Shown here: positions 42,906 through 52,538 of the stretch, one piece after another
Position numbering within the stretch: the stretch's first letter is position 1
How the letters are laid out: each line of letters opens with the position of its first letter
Notes under the pieces: generated by a model
What the model was told of the DNA's origin: nothing
Databases searched by the model: none
Seen by the model: only the letters and a program-made list of their open reading frames with translations
Program-made: the position numbers and the translations under genes
From: Dorea phocaeensis
GTDB taxonomy: Bacteria; Bacillota; Clostridia; Lachnospirales; Lachnospiraceae
Assembly (NCBI RefSeq): GCF_900240315.1
Contig: NZ_OEPZ01000001.1
Location: 248,001 to 312,000 of the forward strand
Length of the DNA stretch: 64,000 bases
Direction of reading: 5' to 3'

Positions 42906-44831
42906 CTACTCTGCCAATTCTTCCCATCTTAAGTACAGTTCTTCTAATTCTTCAGCGATCGCGGCCTTTTCGTGAGCCAGTTCCTGGCATTTCACAGAAT
43001 TAGTGAAAATTTCTTCCTCCATCATCAGCTGGTCGATTTCGCCGTCCCGTTCTTCTAACTGTGTAATTCGTTCTTCTGTTTTGCGAAGATCATTTTGGCG
43101 TTTTCGCTCCTTTGCCTGAGCTTCTTTTTGTTCTTGCCAGCTTAGTTTGCCTTCGGATACCGAAGTGGTGTTGGTGGAAGGAAGAGAAGAGGTGTTTGCT
43201 GGAGTGGAAGCGTAAGCTTTTGTCAGCTCTTCTTTCTTTTCCAAGTAGTAGTCATAGTTTCCAATATAGTTTACGAAAGTCTGATTGACCAGATCCAGAA
43301 TCCGGGTTGCTGTCTGATTGATAAAGTAACGGTCATGGGATACATACAGGATCGTTCCTGTGTAGTCATTTAATGCTTTTTCCAGAATTTCCTTGGAAGT
43401 AATGTCCAAATGGTTAGTAGGCTCGTCGAGAATCAGGAAATTTGCTTCGGACAGCATTAGTTTTGCCAGAGATACGCGTCCGCGTTCTCCGCCGCTTAGA
43501 TCCTTGATCCGTTTGAATACGTCATCGTCGGTAAAAAGAAAGGCGGCGAGCATATTTCGGATTCGAGTACCGGTAAGTGATGGATAGGCATCAGAAATTT
43601 CATCAAAAATCGTTTTTTCCATATTCAGCACATGGTGTTCCTGATCGTAATAGCCGATGTGGACATTCGTGCCAAGGATAAAGGTTCCGCCATCTGCCGG
43701 AAGTACCTCGTTTAAAATTTTAAGAAGCGTTGTCTTTCCGGTTCCGTTGTCTCCGATTATGGCAACGTGTTCTCCGCGTTTTATTTCAAAGCTGATGTCT
43801 TGGAACAGCGTTTGATTTGGAAAAGATTTGCTTAAATGTTCCACTTTAAGTACATCGTTTCCGCTGATACAGGAAGGCTCCAGTGTCAGTTGAATCTGTG
43901 TATTTACTTCCATTGGTTTTTCTACAGGAGTTATCTTTTCTAACATCTTTTCCCGGCTTTCGGCTCGGCGAATGGATTTTTCCCGGTTGAAAGAGCGAAG
44001 CTTTTCAATGACGGCTTCCTGATGCTTGATTTCCTGCTGCTGTTTTAGATATTCTTTGAGCCTTGCTTCTCGAACCTGCTGTTTTTTCTCAGCGTATGTT
44101 GCATAGTTTCCAAGATAGGTGGACAGTTGTCCCAGTTCGATTTCCAACACCTTGGTGACAACACGATTTAAGAAATAGCGGTCATGGGAGACGATAAGAA
44201 CCGCTCCCTGATAGTTGAGAAGATACGTTTCCAGCCAAGCGATGGAAGTAAGATCCAGGTGGTTGGTAGGCTCGTCAAGAAGTAGAATGTCCGGTTTGGT
44301 CAGCAGAAGTTTTCCTAAGGATACCCGGGTTTTCTGACCACCGGAAAGCGTAGATACAGGTTTGGAAAAATCGTCTTCCGTAAAGCCAAGTCCTTTGAGG
44401 ACTCCGGTGATTTCGCTTTCGTAGGCGTAACCGTTCTGTCGTTCGAATTCTGCCATCAGCCGGTTGTAAGTCTCCAGCCTTGCAGATAACGTTTCTCCTT
44501 CGAGAGAAGGCAGCTCCTGTTCGATGGAGCGGATCTGACATTCCATTTCGATCAGATCTGCCTTGGCAAGGCGGACTTCCTCGTAGATGGTCGCGCTGCC
44601 GGACATGTCCTGATGCTGGGCAAGATATCCAAGAGTTTTTCCCTTGGTAAGGATCACGTCTCCGTGATCAGGTGAAAGTTCACCTACAATCATTTTCAAA
44701 AGGGTGGATTTTCCGGCGCCGTTAGGGCCGACTAAAGCCACCTTTTCATGGTCTTCTATATGAAAAGAACCATCGGTGACAATCGTATTTTCACCGAAAG
44801 CTTTTGTAATTCCGTGACATGCTAGTACCAT
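42906..44831 (-). CDS. ABC-F family ATPase
   Basis: 641 residues; ATG 44829-44831 after AAAGGAGGA on the minus strand. Two ABC domains in one chain without membrane segments: Walker A GPNGAGKST and GDNGTGKTT, signatures LSGGQKTRVSLG and LSGGERGRVSLA, and Walker B LLLDEPTNHLD twice (second as LILDEPTNHLD). The linker between them (about 245-320) is charged and helical (QQQEIKHQEAVIEKLRSF), the P-site interaction motif of ABC-F proteins. A C-terminal coiled coil follows (residues about 545-641). Such proteins act on ribosomes, in translation rescue or antibiotic resistance. Nothing indicates which. Confidence 0.93.
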   Translation of the reverse strand: MVLACHGITKAFGENTIVTDGSFHIEDHEKVALVGPNGAGKSTLLKMIVGELSPDHGDVILTKGKTLGYLAQHQDMSGSATIYEEVRLAKADLIEMECQIRSIEQELPSLEGETLSARLETYNRLMAEFERQNGYAYESEITGVLKGLGFTEDDFSKPVSTLSGGQKTRVSLGKLLLTKPDILLLDEPTNHLDLTSIAWLETYLLNYQGAVLIVSHDRYFLNRVVTKVLEIELGQLSTYLGNYATYAEKKQQVREARLKEYLKQQQEIKHQEAVIEKLRSFNREKSIRRAESREKMLEKITPVEKPMEVNTQIQLTLEPSCISGNDVLKVEHLSKSFPNQTLFQDISFEIKRGEHVAIIGDNGTGKTTLLKILNEVLPADGGTFILGTNVHIGYYDQEHHVLNMEKTIFDEISDAYPSLTGTRIRNMLAAFLFTDDDVFKRIKDLSGGERGRVSLAKLMLSEANFLILDEPTNHLDITSKEILEKALNDYTGTILYVSHDRYFINQTATRILDLVNQTFVNYIGNYDYYLEKKEELTKAYASTPANTSSLPSTNTTSVSEGKLSWQEQKEAQAKERKRQNDLRKTEERITQLEERDGEIDQLMMEEEIFTNSVKCQELAHEKAAIAEELEELYLRWEELAE

Positions 44832-44858
44832 AATTTCCTCCTTTGTTTTTCCGTTTCT

Positions 44859-44886
44859 ATTATATCGAAAATAGGAGAAAAAACAA
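44859..44886 (-). promoter_or_regulatory. Possible promoter for the ABC-F gene
   Basis: On the minus strand TTGTTT (44881-44886) and TATAAT (44859-44864), 16-base spacer, 28 bases before the start codon. Confidence 0.55.
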
Positions 44887-44894
44887 CTTAAAGT

Positions 44895-44923
44895 TTGACT
44901 TTGAAAGGAAAATTCTATATAAT
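44895..44923 (+). promoter_or_regulatory. Sigma-A promoter for rex
   Basis: TTGACT (44895-44900) and TATAAT (44918-44923), 17-base spacer, 27 bases before the TTG start. No classic Rex palindrome (TTGTGAA/TTCACAA type) is visible in this region. Confidence 0.85.
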
Positions 44924-44949
44924 GTTTTCTAGAATGGAAGGTGAGATGA

Positions 44950-45594
44950 TTGGAAGATAGAGGGATTTCTCAGGCAGTGATTCGCAGGCTGCCAAGATAC
45001 TACAGATATTTGGGAGAACTGCTAGAAGGCGGAGTAGAACGAATTTCCTCAAATGATTTGAGTAAACGAATGAATGTAACTGCGTCTCAGATCCGTCAGG
45101 ATCTGAACAACTTTGGAGGGTTTGGACAACAGGGATATGGATATAATGTAAAGTATCTGTACACAGAGATAGGCAAGATTCTGGGACTGGAAGAAGACCA
45201 TAATATCATTATTATCGGAGCGGGTAATCTTGGACAGGCGCTGGCGAATTACGCAGCCTTTGAAAAGAGAGGCTTTATCTTAAAGGGAATCTTTGATGTG
45301 AACCCAAGACTTGCGGGAGTGACGATCCGCGGGGTTCCGATTCGGATGATGGATGAGCTTAGATCCTTCGTTGCGAACAATGAGGTAGACATTGCAGCTC
45401 TTACGATTCCGAAAGATAAAGCAGAGGAAGTAGCTGATATGCTGGTAGAGAACGGTGTCCGTGCAATCTGGAATTTTGCACATATTGACCTGAATCTGCC
45501 GGACAATGTGATTGTAGAGAATGTTCATCTCTCGGAGAGTCTTATGCAGTTGTCATATAATATCAGCCGATATAACGAAGAACATCAAAAATAA
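44950..45594 (+). CDS. rex: Redox-sensing transcriptional repressor Rex
   Basis: 214 residues with a TTG start (AAGGTGAG at 44938-44945 upstream; the ATG at 44946 is out of frame and stops at once). The N-terminal winged helix has AVIRRLPRYYRYLGELL and NVTASQIRQDLNNFGGFGQQGYGYNV. The Rossmann domain has IIIGAGNLGQALANY. Rex senses the NADH/NAD ratio and represses fermentation genes at low NADH in anaerobes. Terminator follows. Size is usual for the family. Confidence 0.97.
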   Translation: MEDRGISQAVIRRLPRYYRYLGELLEGGVERISSNDLSKRMNVTASQIRQDLNNFGGFGQQGYGYNVKYLYTEIGKILGLEEDHNIIIIGAGNLGQALANYAAFEKRGFILKGIFDVNPRLAGVTIRGVPIRMMDELRSFVANNEVDIAALTIPKDKAEEVADMLVENGVRAIWNFAHIDLNLPDNVIVENVHLSESLMQLSYNISRYNEEHQK

Positions 45595-45610
45595 GCAAGA
45601 ACAACACAGG

Positions 45611-45663
45611 GACGTGTAAGGACAGGCATGTGCAGACAGGCTTGTCTCTATGCGTCTTTTTTC
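45611..45663 (+). terminator. Intrinsic terminator after rex
   Basis: GACG...CGTC outer pairs with inner GACAGGC (45619-) / GCTTGTC pairing, followed by TTTTTT. Confidence 0.65.
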
Positions 45664-45697
45664 ATTGAAATAAAAAATATGACAGGGGGGTAGCAGG

Positions 45698-47194
45698 ATG
45701 GAGTATTTGGTAAACAGTCGTCAGATGAAGATGGCGGATCAGTATACCATACAGGAGAAAGGGGTTTTGTCGCTTACATTGATGGAGCGAGCGGCCGAAA
45801 GTTGTGTGAGGGTTATGGATGAACTCGGCATGGATTTATCCAGACCTTGTGTGGTATGCGGGTCGGGCAATAATGGAGGCGATGGCTTTGCGATTGCAAG
45901 GCTTTTGGCAGAAAGAGGGAAGGAGGTTACGGTATTTCTAGTCGGCAATAGCTCCAGCTGTACGGAAGAGACGAAGCATCAGATGCGTCTTCTTAAAGAG
46001 ACGGGAACGCAGATTCTGGAAGGATATGAGTCGGGGGATTACAGTCTCATCGTAGATGCCATTTTTGGCGTGGGATTAGGCCGGGAAATTATTGGCAGAT
46101 ACGTACAGGTGATTCAACAGATGAATGAAGCTGATGCACAGAAATTTTCAGTAGATCTGCCATCTGGAATTTCAGCAGATCATGGAGCTGTGATGGGAAT
46201 CGCATTTCAGGCGGATGTGACGGTGACGTTTCAGACAACCAAGCTGGGACTTGCACTGTATCCGGGGAAACGTTATGCCGGGAAGGTATTTGTAGAAGAT
46301 ATTGGAATTGACCTGACAAAGGCAGAGAAAGATTCCAATCTTACCTATGCTTACGAGCGGGAAGATTATCGAAAGCTTCTTCCGATAAGAAGAGCAGATT
46401 CTAACAAGGGAACCTACGGCAAGGTTCTTGTGATTGCCGGAAGCAAAGGCATGGCAGGAGCGGCGTATTTGAATGCTTATGCAGCCTATATGGCAGGCGC
46501 AGGACTGGTACAGATCTATACAGCTGAGGAGAACCGTGTGGTTCTGCAGCAGCTGCTGCCGGAGGCAATCGTCACAACCTATGATCTCTATGATCAGGGA
46601 GAGCTTTTAAGGCTTTTGAAATGGGCCGATGTAGTCTGTGTTGGATCGGGGATCGGGACGACGGAGAAGGCACGAAAGATTCTGCGTGCTACATTGGAAA
46701 ATGTGCGTGTTCCATGTCTGGTAGATGCAGATGGATTGAATCTGATCGCCGCTCACAAAAAATATCTGGATGCATTGTCTGTGGATGATCTGGTATTTAC
46801 TCCGCATATGATGGAAATGTCAAGGCTTACAGACTTAACGATTGAGGAGATTCGCTCTTCCAGAATGGACGTGATAAAAAGCTTTGCCGATCAGCATCGT
46901 TTAACCTGTGTGTTAAAAGATGCCCGCACGGTTATTGCGTCGAAGGGAAGAAAAGCAAGTGTCAATCTGTCGGGGAATGCATCGATGGCGAAAGCCGGTT
47001 CCGGCGATGTGCTGTCCGGCATAATCGCAGGTCTTATGGCACAGGGAATGGAAGGCTATCAGGCCGCGGTTCTGGGGACATATCTGCACGGAAGAGCCGG
47101 AGATCTGGCGCGTGAGAGAAAAGGAACTTACAGTGTGATGGCAAGAGATTTGATCGAATTTCTTGCGGGAGCGTGGAACGAGTTGGAGGAATAA
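45698..47194 (+). CDS. nnr: Bifunctional NAD(P)H-hydrate repair enzyme
   Basis: 498 residues. Fusion of epimerase (N-terminal, with CGSGNNGGDGFAIARLL and SVDLPSGISADHG) and ADP-dependent dehydratase (from about 220, with VIAGSKGMAGAAYLNA, LVDADGLNLIA, and NASMAKAGSGDVLSGIIAG). It restores damaged NADHX and NADPHX. The stop lies four bases before the alanine racemase start, whose ribosome binding site (GGAGGA) is inside this gene's tail. The nnr-alr pairing is common in Firmicutes. Confidence 0.96.
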   Translation: MEYLVNSRQMKMADQYTIQEKGVLSLTLMERAAESCVRVMDELGMDLSRPCVVCGSGNNGGDGFAIARLLAERGKEVTVFLVGNSSSCTEETKHQMRLLKETGTQILEGYESGDYSLIVDAIFGVGLGREIIGRYVQVIQQMNEADAQKFSVDLPSGISADHGAVMGIAFQADVTVTFQTTKLGLALYPGKRYAGKVFVEDIGIDLTKAEKDSNLTYAYEREDYRKLLPIRRADSNKGTYGKVLVIAGSKGMAGAAYLNAYAAYMAGAGLVQIYTAEENRVVLQQLLPEAIVTTYDLYDQGELLRLLKWADVVCVGSGIGTTEKARKILRATLENVRVPCLVDADGLNLIAAHKKYLDALSVDDLVFTPHMMEMSRLTDLTIEEIRSSRMDVIKSFADQHRLTCVLKDARTVIASKGRKASVNLSGNASMAKAGSGDVLSGIIAGLMAQGMEGYQAAVLGTYLHGRAGDLARERKGTYSVMARDLIEFLAGAWNELEE

Positions 47195-47198
47195 GGGT

Positions 47199-48365
47199 AT
47201 GAAAAACTATACAAGAGTATGTGCAAGGATCAATTTGGATGCAGTGGAATATAATATAGAGATGATGAAAAAGAATTTAAGCGGCAGTGCGAAAATGATC
47301 GTTGTCATCAAAACAGATGGGTACGGCCATGGCGCGGTTCCCATTGCGAAAATGCTGGAAGAGAAGGAATATGTATGGGGCTTTGCTGTGGCAACCCTCG
47401 ACGAGGCCGTGATCTTAAGAACAGCTGGCATTACGAGACCTGTTCTAGTATTGGGCTGCATTTTCCCGGATCAGCGAAGAGAGATGATTGCCCAGGAGAT
47501 TCGCATGACGGTTTATACAGAAGAAATGGCAAAGGAAGTATCCGATCTTGCTTGTGAAATGGGGAAGAAGGCCTATATCCATGTGAAACTGGACACAGGA
47601 ATGTCAAGAATCGGATTTCCGATAGAAGAGGCAAGTGCTCGTGCAATCGCAGAAATCAGCAAACTTCCGGGATTGATACCAGAAGGTATGTTTACACATT
47701 TTGCCAAGGCTGACGAGACAGAGAAGAGTTTTACAAATCAGCAGTTTGAAAAATATATGTGGATGAAGGAACGGCTGGAAAAATCCGGGGTTACTTTTGA
47801 AAACTATCACTGCTGCAATAGTGCTGGAATCATTGATCTGCCGGAAGCTGAGCTCGACTTGGTAAGAGCAGGGATTGCGACTTATGGGCTGTATCCGTCG
47901 GAAGAAGTGAAAAAGGAGCGGGTTCCTCTTCGTCCTGCGCTTACTCTGGTCAGTCATATTGCCCATGTGAAATGGATTGAAGAAGGTGTTCCGGTCAGCT
48001 ACGGAGGAACCTTTGTATCGAAACGCCGAACGAAGGTAGCTACCATTCCGGTGGGGTATGGAGACGGTTATCCAAGAAGCCTGTCCAATAAAGGATATGC
48101 GTTGATTCGCGGGCAGAAAGCTCCAATTATTGGCAGGGTATGCATGGATCAGTTTATGGTAGACGTTACGGAAATTGAAGGAGCAGCGTTTGGAGACCTG
48201 GTTACTTTGGTGGGCTGTGATGGAGCAGAAACGCTTCCGGTAGAAGTGTTAAGCGAATTGTCTGGAAGATTTAACTATGAATTTGTCTGTGATCTTGGAA
48301 AACGGATTCCAAGAGAATACATACGCTGCGGTGAGGTTGTGGAACAGAAAGACTATTTTTCCTAA
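47199..48365 (+). CDS. alr: Alanine racemase
   Basis: 388 residues from ATG 47199, after GGAGGA at 47185; the longer GTG frame overlaps nnr. PLP lysine K38 in VVIKTDGYGHGA (most relatives read VKADAYGHG, so the Ala-to-Asp/Gly wording here is a mild variant). The second catalytic base is Tyr268 in VSYGGTF, and GDGYPRSLSN, GRVCMDQFMVDVT are standard. It makes D-alanine for peptidoglycan. A MazF-type gene follows after 88 bases, as in Bacillus, but without the antitoxin in between. Confidence 0.95.
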   Translation: MKNYTRVCARINLDAVEYNIEMMKKNLSGSAKMIVVIKTDGYGHGAVPIAKMLEEKEYVWGFAVATLDEAVILRTAGITRPVLVLGCIFPDQRREMIAQEIRMTVYTEEMAKEVSDLACEMGKKAYIHVKLDTGMSRIGFPIEEASARAIAEISKLPGLIPEGMFTHFAKADETEKSFTNQQFEKYMWMKERLEKSGVTFENYHCCNSAGIIDLPEAELDLVRAGIATYGLYPSEEVKKERVPLRPALTLVSHIAHVKWIEEGVPVSYGGTFVSKRRTKVATIPVGYGDGYPRSLSNKGYALIRGQKAPIIGRVCMDQFMVDVTEIEGAAFGDLVTLVGCDGAETLPVEVLSELSGRFNYEFVCDLGKRIPREYIRCGEVVEQKDYFS

Positions 48366-48453
48366 TTCTTATGATTTTTTGCCGCGTCAGAATACATCCG
48401 GGAAAAGATGGAAATACTGATTTTATCTTGAAGAATCGGAGTGTGAATCAGAC

Positions 48454-48801
48454 GTGCAGGTAAGAAGAGGAGATATTTATTATGCAGATTTAAGCCCAGT
48501 AGTGGGCTCGGAGCAGGGAGGGATCAGGCCGGTGCTGGTGATCCAGAATAATGTGGGGAACCGCCACAGTCCGACGGTCATATGCGCCGCCATCACTTCC
48601 CGTATGAATAAGGCAAAGCTTCCGACGCATGTAGAAATTGATGCGAGACGCTACCAGATTGTAAAAAATTCTGTTATACTAATGGAACAGATCCGCACGA
48701 TTGACAAACAGAGACTCAAAGATCTCGTGTGTCATCTGGATAAAGAGATTATGAACAAAGTAGATGAAGCTTTAAAGGTCAGCTTTGAGCTTCATACATA
48801 G
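48454..48801 (+). CDS. ndoA: MazF/EndoA-type mRNA interferase, antitoxin gene not adjacent
   Basis: 115 residues with GTG start; ribosome binding site only a poor CGGAG. PemK/MazF fold: [38 protein letters not shown] and [11 protein letters not shown]. In Bacillus the antitoxin gene ndoAI lies between alr and ndoA; here only 88 bases separate alr from the toxin and no CopG-like or MazE-like frame is present. So the antitoxin must be elsewhere, or lost, or the toxin is kept in check by weak translation. The toxin cuts single-stranded mRNA at short motifs. Confidence 0.9.
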   Translation: MQVRRGDIYYADLSPVVGSEQGGIRPVLVIQNNVGNRHSPTVICAAITSRMNKAKLPTHVEIDARRYQIVKNSVILMEQIRTIDKQRLKDLVCHLDKEIMNKVDEALKVSFELHT

Positions 48802-48824
48802 AAAAGGAGTTTGAGGCAGACGTT

Positions 48825-49622
48825 ATGGAAGATGGAAGTTTATTCCAAAGAATGAAACATTTATTTCAGGTAGAAGATGAGATGGACGAAGGCATGCAGA
48901 AAGAAGCAGCGGGACTGATTCGGAATGTGTTCCGCTATATGGATAAAGATGCCAGAGATATTATGACGCATCGGAAAAATATTATCGGAATCGACGGGGA
49001 TATGGCGCTGGAGGAAGCGCTGATTTTTATGCTGGATGAAAAGTTTTCCAGATTCCCAATTTACCATGAGGACATTGATGAGATTATAGGAATTATCCAC
49101 CTCAGAGAAGCGATGACAGGCTATTTGAATCCTGAGCTTCGCAAGGTGCCGATCGGAAAATTAAGTGACTACATACGTCCGGTTACGTTTATTCCGGAGA
49201 CCAAGAGTATCGATACACTGTTTAAGGAGATGCAGGCTGAGAAGAATCATATCGTCATTGTATTGGATGAATACGGACAGACCTCAGGGCTGGTTGCCAT
49301 GGAAGATATTTTGGAAGAGATTGTCGGAAATATTTTAGATGAGCACGATGAAGAGGAAGAGATGATTCTGCGCCAGAAGGACGGAAGTCTGATCGTGAAT
49401 GGGTTGACGGAGCTGGAAGATTTAGAAGATCTGTTATCGATTACGTTTGAGACGGAAGAGTACGAGACCCTTAATGGTTTTCTGATTGCGAAGCTTGATC
49501 GAATCCCGTCCGAAGATGAAGCTGGCGTGGTGGAAGAGCAGGGATATCGGTTTACGGTTCTGACGGCGGATAACAATATAATTCAGTCAGTTAAGATTGA
49601 AAAACAGCAGGAAGAGTGCTAG
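48825..49622 (+). CDS. CorC/HlyC-like CBS-pair protein without a membrane domain
   Basis: 265 residues; GGAGTT precedes ATG. The usual order for CNNM/CorC proteins is DUF21 membrane domain, CBS pair, CorC domain. Only the last two are present here. The CBS pair contains VFRYMDKDARDIMTHR, FSRFPIYHEDIDEIIGII and VIVLDEYGQTSGLVAMEDI; the CorC-like domain includes GSLIVNGLTELEDLEDLL and ETLNGFLIAKLDRIP. Proteins of this shape are sometimes called hemolysin C without proof. It could act with a membrane partner in magnesium or cobalt efflux. Role unknown. Confidence 0.88.
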   Translation: MEDGSLFQRMKHLFQVEDEMDEGMQKEAAGLIRNVFRYMDKDARDIMTHRKNIIGIDGDMALEEALIFMLDEKFSRFPIYHEDIDEIIGIIHLREAMTGYLNPELRKVPIGKLSDYIRPVTFIPETKSIDTLFKEMQAEKNHIVIVLDEYGQTSGLVAMEDILEEIVGNILDEHDEEEEMILRQKDGSLIVNGLTELEDLEDLLSITFETEEYETLNGFLIAKLDRIPSEDEAGVVEEQGYRFTVLTADNNIIQSVKIEKQQEEC

Positions 49623-49693
49623 AATAAAAAACGTGTGACACGAAAAACACAAAATAAGAACAGATAAAGAATGAATAAAGCGAGGGAAAAACG

Positions 49694-50425
49694 ATGTCAG
49701 GACATTCAAAATTTGCCAATATTAAGCATAAAAAGGAGAAAAATGATGCGGCAAAGGGTAAGATTTTTACGAAAATCGGAAAAGAGCTTGCCGTTGCTGT
49801 AAAAGAAGGCGGAAGTGCAGACCCGACGAATAACAGCCGGCTGCGCGATGTCATTGCAAAAGCGAAAGCGAACAATATGCCAAACGATACCATTGAAAGA
49901 AACATTAAGCGTGCAGACAGTGACGCAGATGTGGCAAACTACGCACACATTACATATGAAGGATATGGACCGAATGGAACAGCCATCATCGTAGAAGCGT
50001 TGACCGATAATAAAAACCGTACGGCATCCAACGTAAAAAATGCATTTACCAAAGGAAGCGGTAACGTGGGAACGCCGGGATGTGTATCCTTTATGTTTGA
50101 TAAAAAGGGGCAGATCGTGATTGATAAAGAAGAGTATGACGGCGATGCAGACGAGCTGATGATGCAGGCTTTGGATGCAGGAGCAGAGGATTTCGCAGAG
50201 GAAGAAGACAGTTTCGAGATCTTTACGACGCCGGAAGACTTCAGCGCTGTGCGTCAGACACTGGAAGAGGCAGGAATCCCAATGGCAGCAGCAGAAGTAA
50301 CCATGATTCCACAGACCTATGTGGAATTAACGGATGAGAAAGATATTGCCAATATTCAGAAGACATTGGATATGTTGGACGATGACGATGATGTACAGGA
50401 TGTTTATCACAACTGGGCTGAGTAA
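49694..50425 (+). CDS. YebC/PmpR-family protein
   Basis: 243 residues: starts [23 protein letters not shown], as nearly all family members do, followed by the three-domain YebC fold ([20 protein letters not shown]-like residues near 50, [33 protein letters not shown], and an acidic C-terminus [12 protein letters not shown]). Recent work on the family points to a translation factor role and to transcriptional regulation in some members; sequence alone does not decide. The CFI-box gene follows after 42 bases, with its own AGCGGAGG. Confidence 0.95.
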   Translation: MSGHSKFANIKHKKEKNDAAKGKIFTKIGKELAVAVKEGGSADPTNNSRLRDVIAKAKANNMPNDTIERNIKRADSDADVANYAHITYEGYGPNGTAIIVEALTDNKNRTASNVKNAFTKGSGNVGTPGCVSFMFDKKGQIVIDKEEYDGDADELMMQALDAGAEDFAEEEDSFEIFTTPEDFSAVRQTLEEAGIPMAAAEVTMIPQTYVELTDEKDIANIQKTLDMLDDDDDVQDVYHNWAE

Positions 50426-50467
50426 GAATTAGAAATATTTCGAACAGCTTAAAGCGGAGGATGACAG

Positions 50468-51238
50468 ATGACGATAGAAGAAAAGAGCCGAAAGCTGGAA
50501 CAGCTTTTTGAGGAACTTTACAACCGGGTAAGGGAATTTAAGAAGAAGACTTACGATCAGCTTTTTTTACAGCTGTATCATACATATCAGGATCTTTTGC
50601 AAGAACTGTCAGCGGATATTGATAAAATGGAAGAGGCAGATCGAATGGCAGGAATTGAAGAAATTGCAGCAGTGATTCCGGCTTATGCCAAGCAAAAGAT
50701 AGGAACCCTTCCAAAACGAAGCAGAGAGGTTGCAGAGGTGGATTTTAATATGACGATGGCCGTTTTCGTGATTCCACTTCTGACTTATGAGAAAGATCCT
50801 TACTGCGGGAAGATTGCAGACCGAATGGTAGAACTTTGGAATGAAGCGAAGGTGACTACTCTGGTACTGAAGAAGTCCTCCTATGACGCGATTACCGACG
50901 GGTTTAAGCAGAGACTTTGCTATATTACGACTGCTGTCTGTGGAAGCAGTGGTAAAGCAGATGACTGCTATGAACTGGAGACACTTCGGGCTTACCGAGA
51001 TGAGTACCTGATGAAAAGTGAGTCTGGGCGAGAATTGGTAGAGGAATATTATGAAGTTGCACCGATGATCGTGATGGCTATCGACATGCATAAGGATGCA
51101 TCTTCTATCTACAGGCAGATTTATCAGGATTATCTGATGCCATGTGTTCATCTGGCGGAAACAGGAGAAAACGAAGCATGCAAAAAGCGCTATACCGATA
51201 TGGTATATCACTTACAGCATAGATATTTACATTCATAG
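50468..51238 (+). CDS. CFI-box-like protein of unknown function
   Basis: 256 residues with no signal peptide or membrane helix. The N-terminal 90 residues are helical and acidic/basic mixed (LEELYNRVREFKKKTYDQLF). Residues about 153-205 match the CFI-box pattern C-[FY]-I-x-T-A...G...LETLR.YRDE.L..S..GR..V..YY..AP: visible here as CYITTAVCGSS, ELETLRAYRDEYLMKSESGR and YYEVAPMIV. CFI-box domains have no known function. The gene ends 11 bases before metY and has no terminator, so the two are probably co-transcribed. Confidence 0.7.
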   Translation: MTIEEKSRKLEQLFEELYNRVREFKKKTYDQLFLQLYHTYQDLLQELSADIDKMEEADRMAGIEEIAAVIPAYAKQKIGTLPKRSREVAEVDFNMTMAVFVIPLLTYEKDPYCGKIADRMVELWNEAKVTTLVLKKSSYDAITDGFKQRLCYITTAVCGSSGKADDCYELETLRAYRDEYLMKSESGRELVEEYYEVAPMIVMAIDMHKDASSIYRQIYQDYLMPCVHLAETGENEACKKRYTDMVYHLQHRYLHS

Positions 51239-51249
51239 GAGGACCCGAT

Positions 51250-52530
51250 ATGAGCAATTATAAGAATGAAACCAAGTGTATCCAGTCTGGTTACCAGCCG
51301 GAAAACGGAGAGGCGAGAATTGTGCCGATCTATCAGAGTACGACTTTTAAGTATAATTCCAGCGAACAGATGGGACGTCTGTTTGATCTGGAAGAATCTG
51401 GATACTTCTATACCCGTCTGCAGAATCCTACTAACGACGCTGTTGCGGCGAAGATCTGTGACCTGGAAGGCGGTGTGGCTGCCATGTTGACTTCCTCTGG
51501 ACAGGCTGCAAATTTCTATGCGATTATGAATATCGTTCAGGCAGGAGATCATATTGTGTGTGCATCCGCTCTCTATGGCGGAACATACAATCTGTATGCC
51601 CATACAATCCGAAAAATGGGCGTGGAAGCTACATTTGTGGATCCGGATTGTACGAAAGAAGAACTGGAAGCTGCTTTTCAGGAGAACACGAAGGCAGTGT
51701 TTGGCGAGACGATTGCAAACCCGGCTTTGGTGGTGCTTGATTTTGAAAAATTTGCGGAAGCGGCACATGCACATGGAGTTCCATTTATTGTGGACAATAC
51801 TTTTGCAACTCCAATCAACTGTCGGCCGTTTGAATGGGGCGCAGATATTGTAACGCATTCTACGACCAAGTATATGGATGGTCATGCATCCTGTGTCGGC
51901 GGCGCTATTGTTGACAGTGGTAATTTCGACTGGGATGCCCATGCAGATAAGTTTCCAGGACTGACGACACCTGATGAGACTTATCATGGAATTGTGTATA
52001 CAGAGCGATTTGGGAAAGGCGCTTATATTACCAAAGCAACTGCACAGCTGATGCGGGACCTGGGATCTATTCAGGCGCCGCAGAATGCATTCCTTCTGAA
52101 TTTGGGCTTGGAAACGCTTCATCTTCGGGTAGAAAGACATTGTGCGAATGCAGTAGCTGCTGCAAAATATCTGCAAAACCATGAAAAGGTAGCATGGGTG
52201 AATTGTCCGTCTCTTCCGGGAGATAAATACTATGACCTGGCACAGAAATATATGCCGGATGGAAGCTGCGGTGTCATCACCTTTGGATTAAAGGGAGGCC
52301 GCGATGCGGCTGTGAGAATGATGGACAGCTTGAAAATGATTGCGATTGTGACGCATGTGGCAGATGCCAGAAGCTGTGTGCTTCATCCGGCAAGCCATAC
52401 CCATCGTCAGATGAACGATCAGGAATTGAAAGAGGCTGGTGTACAGCCGGATCTGATTCGCTTCAGTGTGGGAATCGAACATATTGATGATATTATTGCA
52501 GATCTGGCACAGGCTCTGGAAGAGGTATAA
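51250..52530 (+). CDS. metY: O-acetylhomoserine sulfhydrylase/aminocarboxypropyltransferase
   Basis: 426 residues; AGGAGGA 51237-51243 precedes ATG. Cys/Met metabolism PLP enzyme: YFYTRLQNPTNDAV, SSGQAANFYAI, SALYGGTYNL, FIVDNTFATP, and the PLP lysine K207 in HSTTKYMDGHAS. Length of about 425 (longer than the 380-residue MetB/MetC forms) and VYTERFGKGAY-like insertion point to the MetY subfamily, which makes homocysteine from O-acetylhomoserine and sulfide. There is no SAM riboswitch directly upstream; the gene follows the CFI-box gene closely. Confidence 0.92.
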   Translation: MSNYKNETKCIQSGYQPENGEARIVPIYQSTTFKYNSSEQMGRLFDLEESGYFYTRLQNPTNDAVAAKICDLEGGVAAMLTSSGQAANFYAIMNIVQAGDHIVCASALYGGTYNLYAHTIRKMGVEATFVDPDCTKEELEAAFQENTKAVFGETIANPALVVLDFEKFAEAAHAHGVPFIVDNTFATPINCRPFEWGADIVTHSTTKYMDGHASCVGGAIVDSGNFDWDAHADKFPGLTTPDETYHGIVYTERFGKGAYITKATAQLMRDLGSIQAPQNAFLLNLGLETLHLRVERHCANAVAAAKYLQNHEKVAWVNCPSLPGDKYYDLAQKYMPDGSCGVITFGLKGGRDAAVRMMDSLKMIAIVTHVADARSCVLHPASHTHRQMNDQELKEAGVQPDLIRFSVGIEHIDDIIADLAQALEEV

Positions 52531-52538
52531 AATATCAG

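Noticed and set aside
44860-44949. Rex operator before rex
   Set aside because: No TTGTGAA/TTCACAA-type palindrome found in the region.
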